DNA of 64,000 nt from Prevotellaceae bacterium (GCA_028723525.1 JAQYET010000028.1:1-64000); one strand, 5' to 3'; positions 40,581 through 50,002 are shown, counted from the stretch's first letter. A program made the numbers and translations. The notes: generated by a model from the sequence alone, not told the origin.

Positions 40581-43352
40581 ATGAGAAGGAACATGTTGAT
40601 ATTTATGCTGCTTGGTGCTTTCATCTTCATGATGGCAGGCACCGATGTAAACATGCTCAAGAACTTACAGACGCATACAGAGCAAGACTCTATCACCACC
40701 GACACCATCGAAACAGACTCCCTACGGCTCGCCATAATGCGCCACAACAAGGTAATCGACGACTCGATACGCCTCGACAGCATCAACAGAAGAAAGTCTA
40801 ACGGCATTGATGCTCCGCTAAAATATTCCGCAAATGACTCACTTGTATTCTACGAAACCACACGCACGGCACATCTATACGGCTCTGCAAAGGTGAAGTA
40901 TGAAAACATGGATTTGGCAAGTGAGCGCGTCTATGTGAACATGGACAGCAACGTGGTTCACGCCAACGGAGTAGCCGATACGCTGGGAAACGTGGAGGGA
41001 AAACCGGTGTTCAAAATAGGTGCCGACGAGTATGAGAGCGACGACATGGCGTTCAACTTCAAGACAAGAAAGGGCTTTGTGAGCAATGTATTTTCCGAGC
41101 AGGAAGACGGTTTCTTGAGAAGTGAACGCTCCAAACACGACTCCACCGGGGTGATTTACCTCGAACACGGAAGATATACCACATGCGACGAGGAACATCC
41201 CGACTTCTACATCGCACTATCAAGGGCAAAAGTGCGCCCGGGAAAGGATGTGGTGTTCGGTCCGGCACACCTCGTGGTATGCGATGTTCCGCTGCCTCTT
41301 GCCATTCCATACGGTTTCTTCCCATTCACAAAAAAATATTCCAGCGGATTTATCATGCCTTCCTACGGCGACGAGAACGCACGCGGTTTCTACCTCCGCG
41401 ACGGCGGTTACTACTTCGCCATCAGCGACAAATGGGACTTGAAACTGCTCGGCGAGATCTACACCAAAGGCTCGTGGGGCATCAGCGCGGCATCAAATTA
41501 CCACAAACGATACAAATACAGCGGGTCGATATTCGTGAGTTATCAAGACACTAAGAACGGAGACAAGGGCATGCCCGACTTCACCGAGCAGGAGAGTTTC
41601 AAGATACAGTGGAGTCACAAGCAAGACAGCAAAGCCAATCCGTTCAGCAATCTCTCGGCAAGTGTTAACTTCGCTACATCGAGTTACGAGCGAAACAACC
41701 TCAACTCCATGTATAACCCGCAGAGCATGACACAGAGCACGCGAACCTCTTCGGTAAGTTGGAGCACCACGTTCTCAAGCATCGGGATGTCGCTGAGCAG
41801 CACAATAAACCTCAACCAGAACATGCGCAACTCCACGATTGAGATGACCCTGCCCGACCTTAACGTAACAATCGCACGCTTCTACCCCTTCAAACGCAAA
41901 CATGTAGCAGGCAAAGAGAGGTGGTATGAGAAGATTTCCATGAGTTATACCGGACAGATGCGCAACTCCATTTCCACAAAAGAAGACCGCTTGCTCCACT
42001 CCAACCTCGCAAAGGATTGGCGCAACGGAATTAACCACAGCATACCAATACAAGCCAGTTTCACGCTTTTCGACAACATAAACATCAATCCTTCGTTCAA
42101 CTTCACAGACCGAATGTATTCAAACAAAGTGATGCGTTCATGGGACAAAGTGAACCAAACCGAAGTCAGTGATACCGTGAACGCCTTCAGCAACGTGTAT
42201 AACTGGAGCTTCAGCATCAGTGCATCGACTCGACTATACGGTATGTATATCCCCTCAAAGAAAATCTTCGGCGACAAGATTATGGCTGTGCGCCACGTGC
42301 TGACACCTACCGTGAGCTTCAACTTTTCTCCCGACTTCAGTGCCGAACGCTACGGATATTACGAAACATATCAGAAAACCGATGCCGACGGAAACGTCTC
42401 TCTCGTGGAATATTCGCCCTTTCAGAACAACGTGTTCAACGTGCCCGGAAAAGGTAAAACGGGAAATATTGCATTGACTCTGGGCAACAACATCGAAATG
42501 AAAATACGCTCAGACAACGACTCCACAGGCTTCAAGAAAATCAGCATTATCGACGATCTGAGCCTCAACATGTCGTATAACATGGCAGCAAAAGAGAAAC
42601 CGTGGAGCGACCTCGGTATGAACATCCGACTGAAGTGGTGGAAAAACTACACCTTCAACCTCAACGCACGCTTTGCCACATACGCCTACGAACTCGACGA
42701 GAACGGGCGTCCCTACGTTGGCAACCACACCGAATGGGGCTATGGAAGGTTTGGTCGCTTTCAGGGAATGTCGCAAAACTTCTCCTTCACGCTCAATCCG
42801 GAGAAACTGAAGAAATGGTTCGGAGGCGGTGATGACAATGAAGACGAAGAACAAAACGATGAGGAGGGAACAGACACCGACATAGAGAGTAACATCGACG
42901 ACAACATGGAACGTGGCAAGACTGCCGCTAAGAAGAAACGGAAAGGCAAGGCAGAAACCGATGCCGACGGCTACATGGCGTTCTCTATGCCGTGGTCGCT
43001 TACCATAGGCTACGGTATCACGATGACCGAAAACACTGCAGGGCGATTCAACACCAAACGCATGCGCTACCCATACAAATATACACAGACGCTCAACTTC
43101 AGTGGGAACGTGCGCATTAGCGACGGTTGGAACATCAGTTTCGCCAGTGGCTACGATTTCGAAAACCACAAGATAAGCATGACCACGGCGTCGCTCTCGC
43201 GCGACCTGCACTGCTTCAACATGTCGTGCTCGGTGGTACTTGCCCCCTACACCAGTTATAATTTCACTTTCAGGTGCAACGCCGCGACGCTCACCGACGC
43301 TCTGAAATACGACAAACGCTCCGGATATTCAAACGCCGTGCAGTGGTATTGA
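40581..43352 (+). CDS. lptD: LPS assembly outer-membrane protein LptD
   Basis: A 923-residue protein that would insert LPS into the outer leaflet. After an N-terminal hydrophobic signal (MRRNMLIFMLLGAFIFMMAG) come the OstA-like periplasmic repeats (about 75-200: LVFYETTRTAHLYGSAKVKYENMDLASERV read in parts, then ADEYESDDMAFNFKTRKGF and YTTCDEEHPDFYI). The barrel follows with VVCDVPLPLAIPYGFFPFTKKYSSGFIMPSYG in its first strands (a family hallmark, read here as two parts). Near residues 748-795 there is a strongly charged insertion (DDNEDEEQNDEEG, then KKKRKGKAE). The protein ends with an aromatic residue (AVQWY). The next genes, GT2 and an acyltransferase, also suit envelope lipid work. Confidence 0.9.
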   Translation: MRRNMLIFMLLGAFIFMMAGTDVNMLKNLQTHTEQDSITTDTIETDSLRLAIMRHNKVIDDSIRLDSINRRKSNGIDAPLKYSANDSLVFYETTRTAHLYGSAKVKYENMDLASERVYVNMDSNVVHANGVADTLGNVEGKPVFKIGADEYESDDMAFNFKTRKGFVSNVFSEQEDGFLRSERSKHDSTGVIYLEHGRYTTCDEEHPDFYIALSRAKVRPGKDVVFGPAHLVVCDVPLPLAIPYGFFPFTKKYSSGFIMPSYGDENARGFYLRDGGYYFAISDKWDLKLLGEIYTKGSWGISAASNYHKRYKYSGSIFVSYQDTKNGDKGMPDFTEQESFKIQWSHKQDSKANPFSNLSASVNFATSSYERNNLNSMYNPQSMTQSTRTSSVSWSTTFSSIGMSLSSTINLNQNMRNSTIEMTLPDLNVTIARFYPFKRKHVAGKERWYEKISMSYTGQMRNSISTKEDRLLHSNLAKDWRNGINHSIPIQASFTLFDNININPSFNFTDRMYSNKVMRSWDKVNQTEVSDTVNAFSNVYNWSFSISASTRLYGMYIPSKKIFGDKIMAVRHVLTPTVSFNFSPDFSAERYGYYETYQKTDADGNVSLVEYSPFQNNVFNVPGKGKTGNIALTLGNNIEMKIRSDNDSTGFKKISIIDDLSLNMSYNMAAKEKPWSDLGMNIRLKWWKNYTFNLNARFATYAYELDENGRPYVGNHTEWGYGRFGRFQGMSQNFSFTLNPEKLKKWFGGGDDNEDEEQNDEEGTDTDIESNIDDNMERGKTAAKKKRKGKAETDADGYMAFSMPWSLTIGYGITMTENTAGRFNTKRMRYPYKYTQTLNFSGNVRISDGWNISFASGYDFENHKISMTTASLSRDLHCFNMSCSVVLAPYTSYNFTFRCNAATLTDALKYDKRSGYSNAVQWY

Positions 43353-43417
43353 CGAGAAGAAGACATACTGCTTAACAGAAAAAGACAATCCTAACCTCAT
43401 AGACAAAACATGATAAT

Positions 43418-44176
43418 ATGGAAACATCAGCCACCGACAGCATCGTAATCATTCCCACTTACAACGAGAAGGAGAATATCGAAAAAATAATAAGGGCAAT
43501 TTTCGACCTTGAGAAAGCGTTCCATATCCTTATAATCGACGACGGCTCGCCCGACGGCACGGCAGCAATAGTACACTCGCTGATGGATAACAAGTTCGCC
43601 GACAGGCTCTTCATCATCGAACGTTCGGGCAAACTCGGACTGGGAACAGCCTATATCACAGGATTTAAATGGGCACTCAAACGACATTACGACTATATTT
43701 TCGAAATGGATGCCGACTTCAGTCACGACCCCAACGACCTGCCGCGACTCTACGCCGCATGCGCCGAAGAGGGCTACGACCTCGCCATCGGCTCTCGCTA
43801 TGTCAGTGGAGTGAACGTAGTCAACTGGCCTATGGGGCGCGTACTGATGAGTTATTTTGCATCGATGTATGTGCGCATCGTTACGGGTTTCAGTGTTCGC
43901 GACACCACAGCCGGCTTCAAGTGCTATAAACGTCGTGTGCTCGAGACCATCGAACTCGACAAGGTGCGCTTCAAGGGCTATGGCTTCCAGATAGAAATGA
44001 AGTTCACTGCCCACAAGATTGGCTTCCGCATCAAGGAAGTTCCTGTGATATTTGTCAACCGCAGAGAGGGCGTTTCAAAGATGAGCGGAGGCATTTTCGG
44101 CGAGGCTTTCTTCGGAGTGATGCGACTGAGATTAGACGGTTGGACAAGGAAATACCCTTCACTGCCGAACGATTGA
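43418..44176 (+). CDS. Polyprenol monophosphomannose synthase-like glycosyltransferase (GT2)
   Basis: A 252-residue GT2 protein of the dolichyl-phosphate mannose synthase type without C-terminal membrane helices. It has IVIIPTYNEKENIEKII, LIIDDGSPDGTAAIV, GLGTAYITGFKWAL and the metal motif EMDADFSHDPNDLPRL. The later block SFRDTTAGFKCYKRR appears here as SVRDTTAGFKCYKRR, followed by GYGFQIEMKF. It transfers a sugar from a nucleotide donor to a lipid phosphate at the inner membrane; the sugar is not certain. It lies 65 nt after lptD and 18 nt before the acyltransferase, so the three may be co-transcribed. Confidence 0.92.
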   Translation: METSATDSIVIIPTYNEKENIEKIIRAIFDLEKAFHILIIDDGSPDGTAAIVHSLMDNKFADRLFIIERSGKLGLGTAYITGFKWALKRHYDYIFEMDADFSHDPNDLPRLYAACAEEGYDLAIGSRYVSGVNVVNWPMGRVLMSYFASMYVRIVTGFSVRDTTAGFKCYKRRVLETIELDKVRFKGYGFQIEMKFTAHKIGFRIKEVPVIFVNRREGVSKMSGGIFGEAFFGVMRLRLDGWTRKYPSLPND

Positions 44177-44194
44177 AACAGAACACACTGAAAT

Positions 44195-44956
44195 ATGCTA
44201 CACTTCTTATACTGCATTTATCAGATTTTCGTATTTATCCCGCTGCTAATCCTTTCCACCATTGTGACTGCCCTCACCGTGATCATAGGTACGATGATTG
44301 GCGACGCAGGATATTGGGGATATTATCCGGGCAAGTGGTGGGCGCGGTTCGTGCTCGGAGTACTGCTTATTCCGGTTAAGGTGGAAGGAAGGGAGAACCT
44401 CAAAGACGGACAGAGCTATGTCTTCGTGTCCAACCATCAGGGAGCATTCGACATCTTCCTCATATTCGGCTACCTGTGCCGCAACTTCAAATGGATGATG
44501 AAGCAGCAGTTGCGTAAGATGCCTTTCGTTGGTAAGGCGTGTGCCAAAAGCAATCAGATATTCGTTGACAAGCGCGGTCCGAGCAAGATAAAGCAGACCT
44601 ACGACAAGGCGCGCGACATCCTGCGCCACGGCACGAGCGTGGTAGTATTCCCCGAGGGGGCACGGACGTTCACCGGACACATGGGCAAGTTCAGACGCGG
44701 AGCGTTCATGCTCGCCGACGACTTGGAACTCCCCGTAGCACCAATCACCATAAACGGTTCGTTCAACATCATGCCCCGCACCAAAGACTGGCACTTCGTG
44801 CACCGGCATCGCCTGTCGCTCACCATACACAAACCAATAGAACCAATCGGGCGAGGAGCTGAAAACATCAACAACTCAATGGAAAAGAGTTATGCCGCGA
44901 TAATGTCTGCCCTCGTACCGGAATATCAAGGCTACGTCGAAAATCCCGACCAATAA
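44195..44956 (+). CDS. 1-acyl-sn-glycerol-3-phosphate acyltransferase (PlsC family)
   Basis: A 253-residue membrane acyltransferase. Two N-terminal hydrophobic segments precede the catalytic HX4D motif, here NHQGAFDIFLIFGYL, followed by the substrate motif GPSKIKQTYDKA and FPEGARTFTGHMGKFRRGAF. It adds a second acyl chain to lysophosphatidic acid or a related acceptor in phospholipid synthesis. The length fits PlsC. It is the last gene of the lptD-GT2-acyltransferase group; a small hairpin GCGTAT/ATACGC (about 44978-44995) follows. Confidence 0.92.
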   Translation: MLHFLYCIYQIFVFIPLLILSTIVTALTVIIGTMIGDAGYWGYYPGKWWARFVLGVLLIPVKVEGRENLKDGQSYVFVSNHQGAFDIFLIFGYLCRNFKWMMKQQLRKMPFVGKACAKSNQIFVDKRGPSKIKQTYDKARDILRHGTSVVVFPEGARTFTGHMGKFRRGAFMLADDLELPVAPITINGSFNIMPRTKDWHFVHRHRLSLTIHKPIEPIGRGAENINNSMEKSYAAIMSALVPEYQGYVENPDQ

Positions 44957-45061
44957 ACTCACTCCGGCATCAGTGATGCGTATGAAAAAATACGCCAACG
45001 TTGCCGGTTTTGTCATTTATGGAAAGTAAAATCACAGAAAATGAATTATAACTGATTTGTA

Positions 45062-45610
45062 ATGAAGAAAGATATTGTGAGATATGAAGCCGTGGGCGAT
45101 AATATAATAGAACTCCGAGGACAGGATGTCATACTTGATTTTGCCGTGGCAAAGCTCTATGGAGTAGAGACCAGAGAAATAAATCAAGCCGTAAAGAACA
45201 ACCCTACTAAGTTTCCTGAAGGATATATCTTTGAGATTGGCAACAAAGAACTTACGGAGTTAAAATCAAATTTTTTGATTTCAAACGACAAAGCAAGACG
45301 CGCCAATCCCAAGGCATTTACGGAGAAAGGCTTGTATATGCTTGCAACAATACTGAAGGGAGAAAAGGCTGTACAGACCACTATCGCAATAATAGAGGCT
45401 TTTGCGAAGTTACGTGAGTTGTCGCGCACAATCGGTGAGATGGCTAAAACCCACGATGAGTTCAAACAAAAGACACTTATGCAGCGCAGCGGAGAGATTG
45501 TTGAGGACTTGTTTGGAGATGAAATGCAGACCAATGAGACAGAAACAGAGATAGAGTTAAACTTTGCAGTACTGAAACTCAAGCATACCATAAAACAGAA
45601 AAAACAATAA
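45062..45610 (+). CDS. ORF6N domain protein
   Basis: A 182-residue protein. The N-terminal ~90 residues form an ORF6N (KilA-N-related) domain: ILDFAVAKLYGVETREINQAVKNNPTKFPEGYIFEI (the LxxxYGVxTxxxNQAVKRNxxRFPxDFxF pattern, seen in parts), then RANPKAFTEKGLYMLATIL. The C-terminal part (about 115-182) is coiled-coil-like and charged. ORF6N domains are DNA-binding modules of phage and plasmid antirepressors and are common as lone chromosomal genes. No phage genes flank it, and the sequence is more A/T-rich than its neighbours, so it looks like an acquired accessory gene. Its function in the host is unknown. Confidence 0.92.
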   Translation: MKKDIVRYEAVGDNIIELRGQDVILDFAVAKLYGVETREINQAVKNNPTKFPEGYIFEIGNKELTELKSNFLISNDKARRANPKAFTEKGLYMLATILKGEKAVQTTIAIIEAFAKLRELSRTIGEMAKTHDEFKQKTLMQRSGEIVEDLFGDEMQTNETETEIELNFAVLKLKHTIKQKKQ

Positions 45611-45741
45611 AGAAAGAATAAAGTGCAGTGATGTTTGGAATTAGAAAAATACTTAAAACTGTATCAGAACAAACCAAATGACAGAAAATATAAATCCAAA
45701 TCCAAACGTTTTTTTATTTTGCAGCTTTGGGGTTTCTGATT

Positions 45742-46920
45742 TTATTTCCCCTTCCCCTTACGCAACGTGATGACAACAACTTCCGGTCTTACTCCCAATC
45801 GGAAGGGTACGAAACCGCCGATGCCGGTGGTTACGAACAGAGCACGCCCGCTGTCGTCTATATACATACCGTCATATTCATCGTATGACACCGCAGCCGG
45901 CGAAAGCCCCGCTATGTTAATCTGACCTCCGTGGGTATGACCGCTCAACGTGAGGTCTGCCGTTGTGCGCGGCAGTATTGTGCGCTGCCACGACGTCGGG
46001 GTGTGTTCCAGCATTATCGAGAACGCCTCGCGGGGCACGCCCGACATCGCCTTTTCGGGATTTGCACGGTATGTCGTTATTTCCTTGCCGTCGTTGTGCA
46101 TACCTGCAACGAATATACTGTCATCCCGTCTTTTAATAACCACATTCTCATCAATCAGCAACTGCCACCCCATCTGACGCTCACGCTTACGGAGCAACTG
46201 CTCGTTACGCCTTCCCGTAACCGAGTCGGAGCGCATATAATCATCATAATCATGGTTTCCGAGAACCGAGAACACTCCGTCTTTCGCCCGCAGTTTTTCA
46301 AGTATCGGCATTGCAGCGGGGAGTTCATCAGGGTGCATGTTCTGCAAATCGCCGGTAAAGGCTATCATGTCAGCATGTTGAGAGTTGAGCGTGTCGGCAA
46401 CATCTTGCAACCTGCCTATGCTTCCCCATATATAACTTCCCACGTGGGCATCGCTGAAAAGGGCAATGCGATAACCATTGAACGCCTCCGGCAACCTCTC
46501 GGAATAGTATTCCACATGGCGCACCTTCACACCCTTATTGCCCCAAAAAGAGCCATACAGCACCAAAACAGCGACGGTAACGGCAGCCACCACACCTGCT
46601 CTGCGCCCCCGGTTGCGCTTCACAACTCCTTTCCTTACGAGAATGTCGCCGACGTATGCGCACATAGCGAACACCGACAGAGGAACAAACACAATACCTA
46701 AGATTAGCAGATAAAGGAACAGCACCCATGTCTCAAGCGGAGCAAAACTGCACAAAGTGGCAAGGTAAACCGTATATACCAGCATTGCCACGCACGGCAG
46801 CCACCACAGCACTCGGTAAATCAGACGCCCGCGCCACCGGTTTCGCATCATGCCAAAATCTACATAAAGGAACGGAAACACAACGAGGAGTATAATGAAA
46901 ATGAAATATCGTGCTATCAT
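45742..46920 (-). CDS. Membrane-anchored metallophosphoesterase
   Basis: About 392 residues from the ATG at 46920 (MIARYFIFIILLVVFPFLY); an in-frame ATG 11 codons earlier (46953) cannot be ruled out. Four hydrophobic segments cover the first ~140 residues. The calcineurin-like domain follows with all metal motifs: ALFSDAHVGSYIWG, AFTGDLQNMHPDE, VLGNHDYDDYM, MLEHTPTSW and LSGHTHGGQINI. Related proteins act on phospholipids such as UDP-diacylglucosamine or on nucleotides; the substrate here is not determined. It ends convergently with the ORF6N gene and follows pyrC by 56 nt. Confidence 0.9.
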   Translation of the reverse strand: MIARYFIFIILLVVFPFLYVDFGMMRNRWRGRLIYRVLWWLPCVAMLVYTVYLATLCSFAPLETWVLFLYLLILGIVFVPLSVFAMCAYVGDILVRKGVVKRNRGRRAGVVAAVTVAVLVLYGSFWGNKGVKVRHVEYYSERLPEAFNGYRIALFSDAHVGSYIWGSIGRLQDVADTLNSQHADMIAFTGDLQNMHPDELPAAMPILEKLRAKDGVFSVLGNHDYDDYMRSDSVTGRRNEQLLRKRERQMGWQLLIDENVVIKRRDDSIFVAGMHNDGKEITTYRANPEKAMSGVPREAFSIMLEHTPTSWQRTILPRTTADLTLSGHTHGGQINIAGLSPAAVSYDEYDGMYIDDSGRALFVTTGIGGFVPFRLGVRPEVVVITLRKGKGK

Positions 46921-46976
46921 ATCAATAATGTGAAACGTCAGGAATATTGTCACTGAATGGGAAAACGCGCGGTATG

Positions 46977-48305
46977 CTATCTGAAGAGGATTTCCTCGCC
47001 ACGGCTGCCGGCATCAAACACACCTTTATTATATATATGGTGTCCGTTGCAGAAGGTATGCTCCACGCGCCACGAGAACTCCCGCCCCTCCATCGGACTC
47101 CACCCGCACTTGCTCTGTATCACACCTTTCGTCACGCGCCACGGCTCTCCACGCCTCACTATCGCGATGTCTGCCTTCATTCCCGGGCGCAGGAAGCCAC
47201 GGTCGCGCACCTCAAACAGGCGTGCCGGGGCGTGGCACATCAGTTCGGCAACACGTTCTATCGTGAGCACTCTCTCATCAACGAGTTGCAGCATCGACAC
47301 AAGCGAGAACTGTATCATCGGCATTCCTGACGCTGCCCGGGCGCAGCCTCCTTCCTTGTCTGCCGGCAAATGTGGCGCATGGTCGGTGGCAACGACAGAT
47401 ATTCTGCCGTCAGTGAGTGCCTGTCTCAGCGCATCGCGGTCGGAGCGCGACTTCACTGCCGGGTTGCACTTGATTGCTGTGCCGAGGCGCGGATAATCTT
47501 CTTCGGTGAACATCAGGTGTGCCACGACAGCCTCGGCAGTAATATTCGGATAGCCCGGAGTGAAGAGCGACAGTTCGCGTGCAGTGGTGAGATGCGCCAC
47601 ATGCAGCCGTGTCCCATGCCTCCGAGCCATTTCCACGGCGAGCGATGTCGAAGAATAGCACGCTTCTGCCGACCGTATCTCGGGATGATGCACTATGTCG
47701 GGGTCGTCACCATACCGTTCCTTGGCAGCCGACATGTTTCGGGAAATCATCTCGGAGTCCTCGCAGTGCACCATCAGCGGCAACCGCGCGCCACTGAATA
47801 TCCTGTCCAACGCCTTGTCGTTGTCAACGAGCATATTCCCCGTACTTGCCCCCATGAACAGTTTTATGCCCGGAACGCGGTGCTCATCAAGCATTTCAAA
47901 AAGGTCTGCATTATCGTTCGTGGCACCGAAGAAGAAGGCGTAATTCACGTGGGCTGCAGACTTTGCCATGTCTCTTTTCTGCTGCAGTGCATCGAGTGTG
48001 GTTGTCTGCGGACGAGTGTTCGGCATGTCGAAGAAAGACGTCACACCACCGTATGCCGCGGCACGGCTCTCACTCTCGATGTCTGCCTTTTGTGTAAGCC
48101 CCGGCTCTCTGAAGTGAACATGGTCGTCAATCACTCCGGGCAGGGCCTTTGCTCCTTCGCAGTCAATCATCTCTGCGTCGTCAACAGCAGGCACATCGCC
48201 GTGGAATATTTCCTCAATACGCCCATTATCAATGAGGATTGAGCCGCGTTGACTCAATCCCTCATTCACCACTTCGATATTCGTTATCAGTGTTCTGCCT
48301 GCCAT
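46977..48305 (-). CDS. pyrC: Dihydroorotase
   Basis: A 442-residue amidohydrolase of the long (class I-like) dihydroorotase type, third enzyme of pyrimidine synthesis. From the ATG at 48305 (MAGRTLITNIEVV) it has GVIDDHVHFREPGLTQKADI (zinc ligands), MPNTRPQTTT, the position of the carboxylated lysine in GIKLFMGASTGNML, LMVHCEDSEMI, LHVAHLTTAREL and VATDHAPHLP (catalytic Asp). An open frame extends 55 codons upstream through the previous gene but does not look like protein coding there. The lipoprotein gene ends 4 nt upstream, so they are co-transcribed. Confidence 0.95.
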   Translation of the reverse strand: MAGRTLITNIEVVNEGLSQRGSILIDNGRIEEIFHGDVPAVDDAEMIDCEGAKALPGVIDDHVHFREPGLTQKADIESESRAAAYGGVTSFFDMPNTRPQTTTLDALQQKRDMAKSAAHVNYAFFFGATNDNADLFEMLDEHRVPGIKLFMGASTGNMLVDNDKALDRIFSGARLPLMVHCEDSEMISRNMSAAKERYGDDPDIVHHPEIRSAEACYSSTSLAVEMARRHGTRLHVAHLTTARELSLFTPGYPNITAEAVVAHLMFTEEDYPRLGTAIKCNPAVKSRSDRDALRQALTDGRISVVATDHAPHLPADKEGGCARAASGMPMIQFSLVSMLQLVDERVLTIERVAELMCHAPARLFEVRDRGFLRPGMKADIAIVRRGEPWRVTKGVIQSKCGWSPMEGREFSWRVEHTFCNGHHIYNKGVFDAGSRGEEILFR

Positions 48306-48309
48306 AAGA

Positions 48310-49158
48310 TTATTGTTTGTCTCCCTCGGGAAGTGCCGGGCGCGCAAGGTCGTTAGGCGTCGGTGCCACCGGCAGCACGTTGTTTTCAACCGGCGGGGCA
48401 GCACCGTCATCGCCGCCCACCATGTTCTGCTGTTCCTGAAAAGCCTTGTACAGCCCTGCCACCTCTGCATCCTGCTTGAACTCCACCGGTGCTTTTGCCA
48501 TGATATACTCTATCCACGACGGCAGTCCCTGCATAGCCCGGGTATAAAGCACGTTTGTCATCCACGAGGGATAGGGGTAATTGTATGGGTCAATCTCGTA
48601 AGACACTCTGTAAACGAATGCCCACGGACCTATCACATTTTCGAAATTATTCGTCACAACATTGGTGAACAGCGTGTCTTTCCTTTCGCTCAGACTTATC
48701 AGTTTGGCATAGAGACGCTGCATTGTCTCCGCTTCGTCATAGCCCTCCATGATGCCTTGGTTCTGTTCGTGCTCCACCTCCATCACCATGTCTTGAAGTC
48801 TGAAGAACGATTTCATGAAGTTGTCGAGCCTGCTGTTCAGCTCCGTACCGCCCACTGTGGTCTGCGAGTTGTCTATCTTCACCGTGATGTCTCCGCTTTC
48901 GAGCACGAGCGGCGTCACGTAAACATCGTCTATGAAAAGATTTACTATAGTGATAGAGTCGAGCGTTCCATAAAACCTGAACTGCCCATGCACCACATCG
49001 CATGAATCGATATTCTCCTTCCGGCTGTTTCTTACACTCTTCAAGTAAAGTTTCTTGCCGTCAAGCATCTGCACGCTCGACGTTCCCGTGATGTTATAAG
49101 AGTTGGCGCATGATGCCAGCAACGCGGTTGCAATCAATGCGTAAAGGATTTTATTCAT
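48310..49158 (-). CDS. DUF4369-type lipoprotein
   Basis: A 282-residue lipoprotein with signal MNKILYALIATALLASC (C17). The N-terminal domain (YNITGTSSVQMLDGKKLYLKSV... and TLDSITIVNLFIDDVYVTPLVLESGDITVKI, seen in parts) matches DUF4369, the beta-domain that often precedes thioredoxin-like domains in Bacteroidota. Here no thioredoxin domain follows; instead there is a helical region (about 105-235) and a Pro-rich tail (NNVLPVAPTPNDLARPALPEG). The role is unknown. It is followed 4 nt later by pyrC and has a -7 box at 49185-49192. Confidence 0.85.
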   Translation of the reverse strand: MNKILYALIATALLASCANSYNITGTSSVQMLDGKKLYLKSVRNSRKENIDSCDVVHGQFRFYGTLDSITIVNLFIDDVYVTPLVLESGDITVKIDNSQTTVGGTELNSRLDNFMKSFFRLQDMVMEVEHEQNQGIMEGYDEAETMQRLYAKLISLSERKDTLFTNVVTNNFENVIGPWAFVYRVSYEIDPYNYPYPSWMTNVLYTRAMQGLPSWIEYIMAKAPVEFKQDAEVAGLYKAFQEQQNMVGGDDGAAPPVENNVLPVAPTPNDLARPALPEGDKQ

Positions 49159-49184
49159 ACGTTATTCGTTCTGATAAGCATCGG

Positions 49185-49192
49185 CAAAAATA
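49185..49192 (-). promoter_or_regulatory. -7 element for the DUF4369 lipoprotein-pyrC operon
   Basis: Minus-strand TATTTTTG matches TAnnTTTG, 26 nt before the ATG at 49158. There is no clear -33 box. Confidence 0.45.
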
Positions 49193-49251
49193 CAATGTAT
49201 TATCGAAGTAAAGAAAAATTTTCATGCTATTTAAAACATTTCGGGGGGCTT

Positions 49252-49680
49252 TTATAGTTTTTTTGCCTCTTTATCAAGTTCCGATGATATTCTGTGCGTG
49301 GTGTATAGTTCTATCACTGCGGCAATGAGGAGTGCCACAACCCAGTTGTTGTGGATGTAGTGCACATAGGCATTATATCCGCTTATGCCGCTCTCCATGA
49401 ATTTAGGCAGCAAGAAGCGGTAGGCATTCTCCAACATCAGCAACGCTGCCAGCACAAAGAAGATGTTGCCCACGGTCATTATCGAGCGCAGACGGCGTAT
49501 GGTGAGGTTGTAGCCATCATAGGTCTGGCGCATCTGCATCGCCACAAACGCTCCGGTCCCGGCTATCATGACCCACGCTGCCGGCTTGCGTATGGCGAGC
49601 ACGTATGCCACTGCCGCAACAGCCATCAGCACTGCCCCCACCACCATTATCACACTTTCTGTCTTAGTCAGTTTTCTCAT
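49252..49680 (-). CDS. Small membrane protein of unknown function
   Basis: About 142 residues from the ATG at 49680 (MRKLTKTESVIMVVGAVLMA). Four hydrophobic segments are visible: about 11-31, 37-49, 70-90 and 115-130. No catalytic motif is recognised. The start overlaps the end of the FtsB-like gene by 17 nt (29 nt if the in-frame ATG at 49692 is used), so translation is probably coupled. It is conserved in position in related genomes as far as I can recall, but I cannot name its function. Confidence 0.75.
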   Translation of the reverse strand: MRKLTKTESVIMVVGAVLMAVAAVAYVLAIRKPAAWVMIAGTGAFVAMQMRQTYDGYNLTIRRLRSIMTVGNIFFVLAALLMLENAYRFLLPKFMESGISGYNAYVHYIHNNWVVALLIAAVIELYTTHRISSELDKEAKKL

Positions 49681-50002
49681 CTTCTTCCGCAAATATCTGT
49701 TTGTCGTCTGAAAGCACGAATATATCCTCGTCGTCAGCCTTCATGAAATATCTCTCCCGCGCTATCTTCTCTATCGCCTTGGGGTTGGTTTCCAACTCGC
49801 GCAGGCGCGCCATGTTCTCCTCATACTTGCCATTGTAGTCGGCAATTTGTTCCTTGAGCTCTCTGATTTTGCTTTCCAACCGCACACGCTTCAGGAAACT
49901 ATTCTCATCGACCACGCCCACAACGAGCACGCCGACAATAATCACTATCCAGTATTTGTTGTGCCCGAAGAACGACACCACCGAGTTTAACCTGCTGCTC
50001 AT
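49664..50002 (-). CDS. FtsB/DivIC-like septum formation initiator protein
   Basis: A 112-residue bitopic protein: one membrane helix (about 17-33, YWIVIIVGVLVVGVV), then a coiled coil (about 37-70, LKRVRLESKIRELKEQIADYN) and the short conserved segment PKAIEKIARERYFMKADDEDIF that follows the coil in FtsB/DivIC proteins. It would take part in the periplasmic part of the divisome. The C-terminus is acidic. It lies 50 nt after queF and overlaps the next gene, so the three may form one transcript. Confidence 0.88.
   Translation of the reverse strand: MSSRLNSVVSFFGHNKYWIVIIVGVLVVGVVDENSFLKRVRLESKIRELKEQIADYNGKYEENMARLRELETNPKAIEKIARERYFMKADDEDIFVLSDDKQIFAEEDEKTD

Noticed and set aside
45000..45050. 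A sixth repeat array before the ORF6N gene
   Set aside because: Only two partial unit-like fragments are present, with no CGGCG core and no 22-nt phase; it is at most a decayed remnant.
46977..48470. N-terminal extension of dihydroorotase to 48470
   Set aside because: The extra 55 codons run through the end of the lipoprotein gene and have Arg/Trp-rich shadow-frame composition; the family N-terminus begins at the ATG at 48305.
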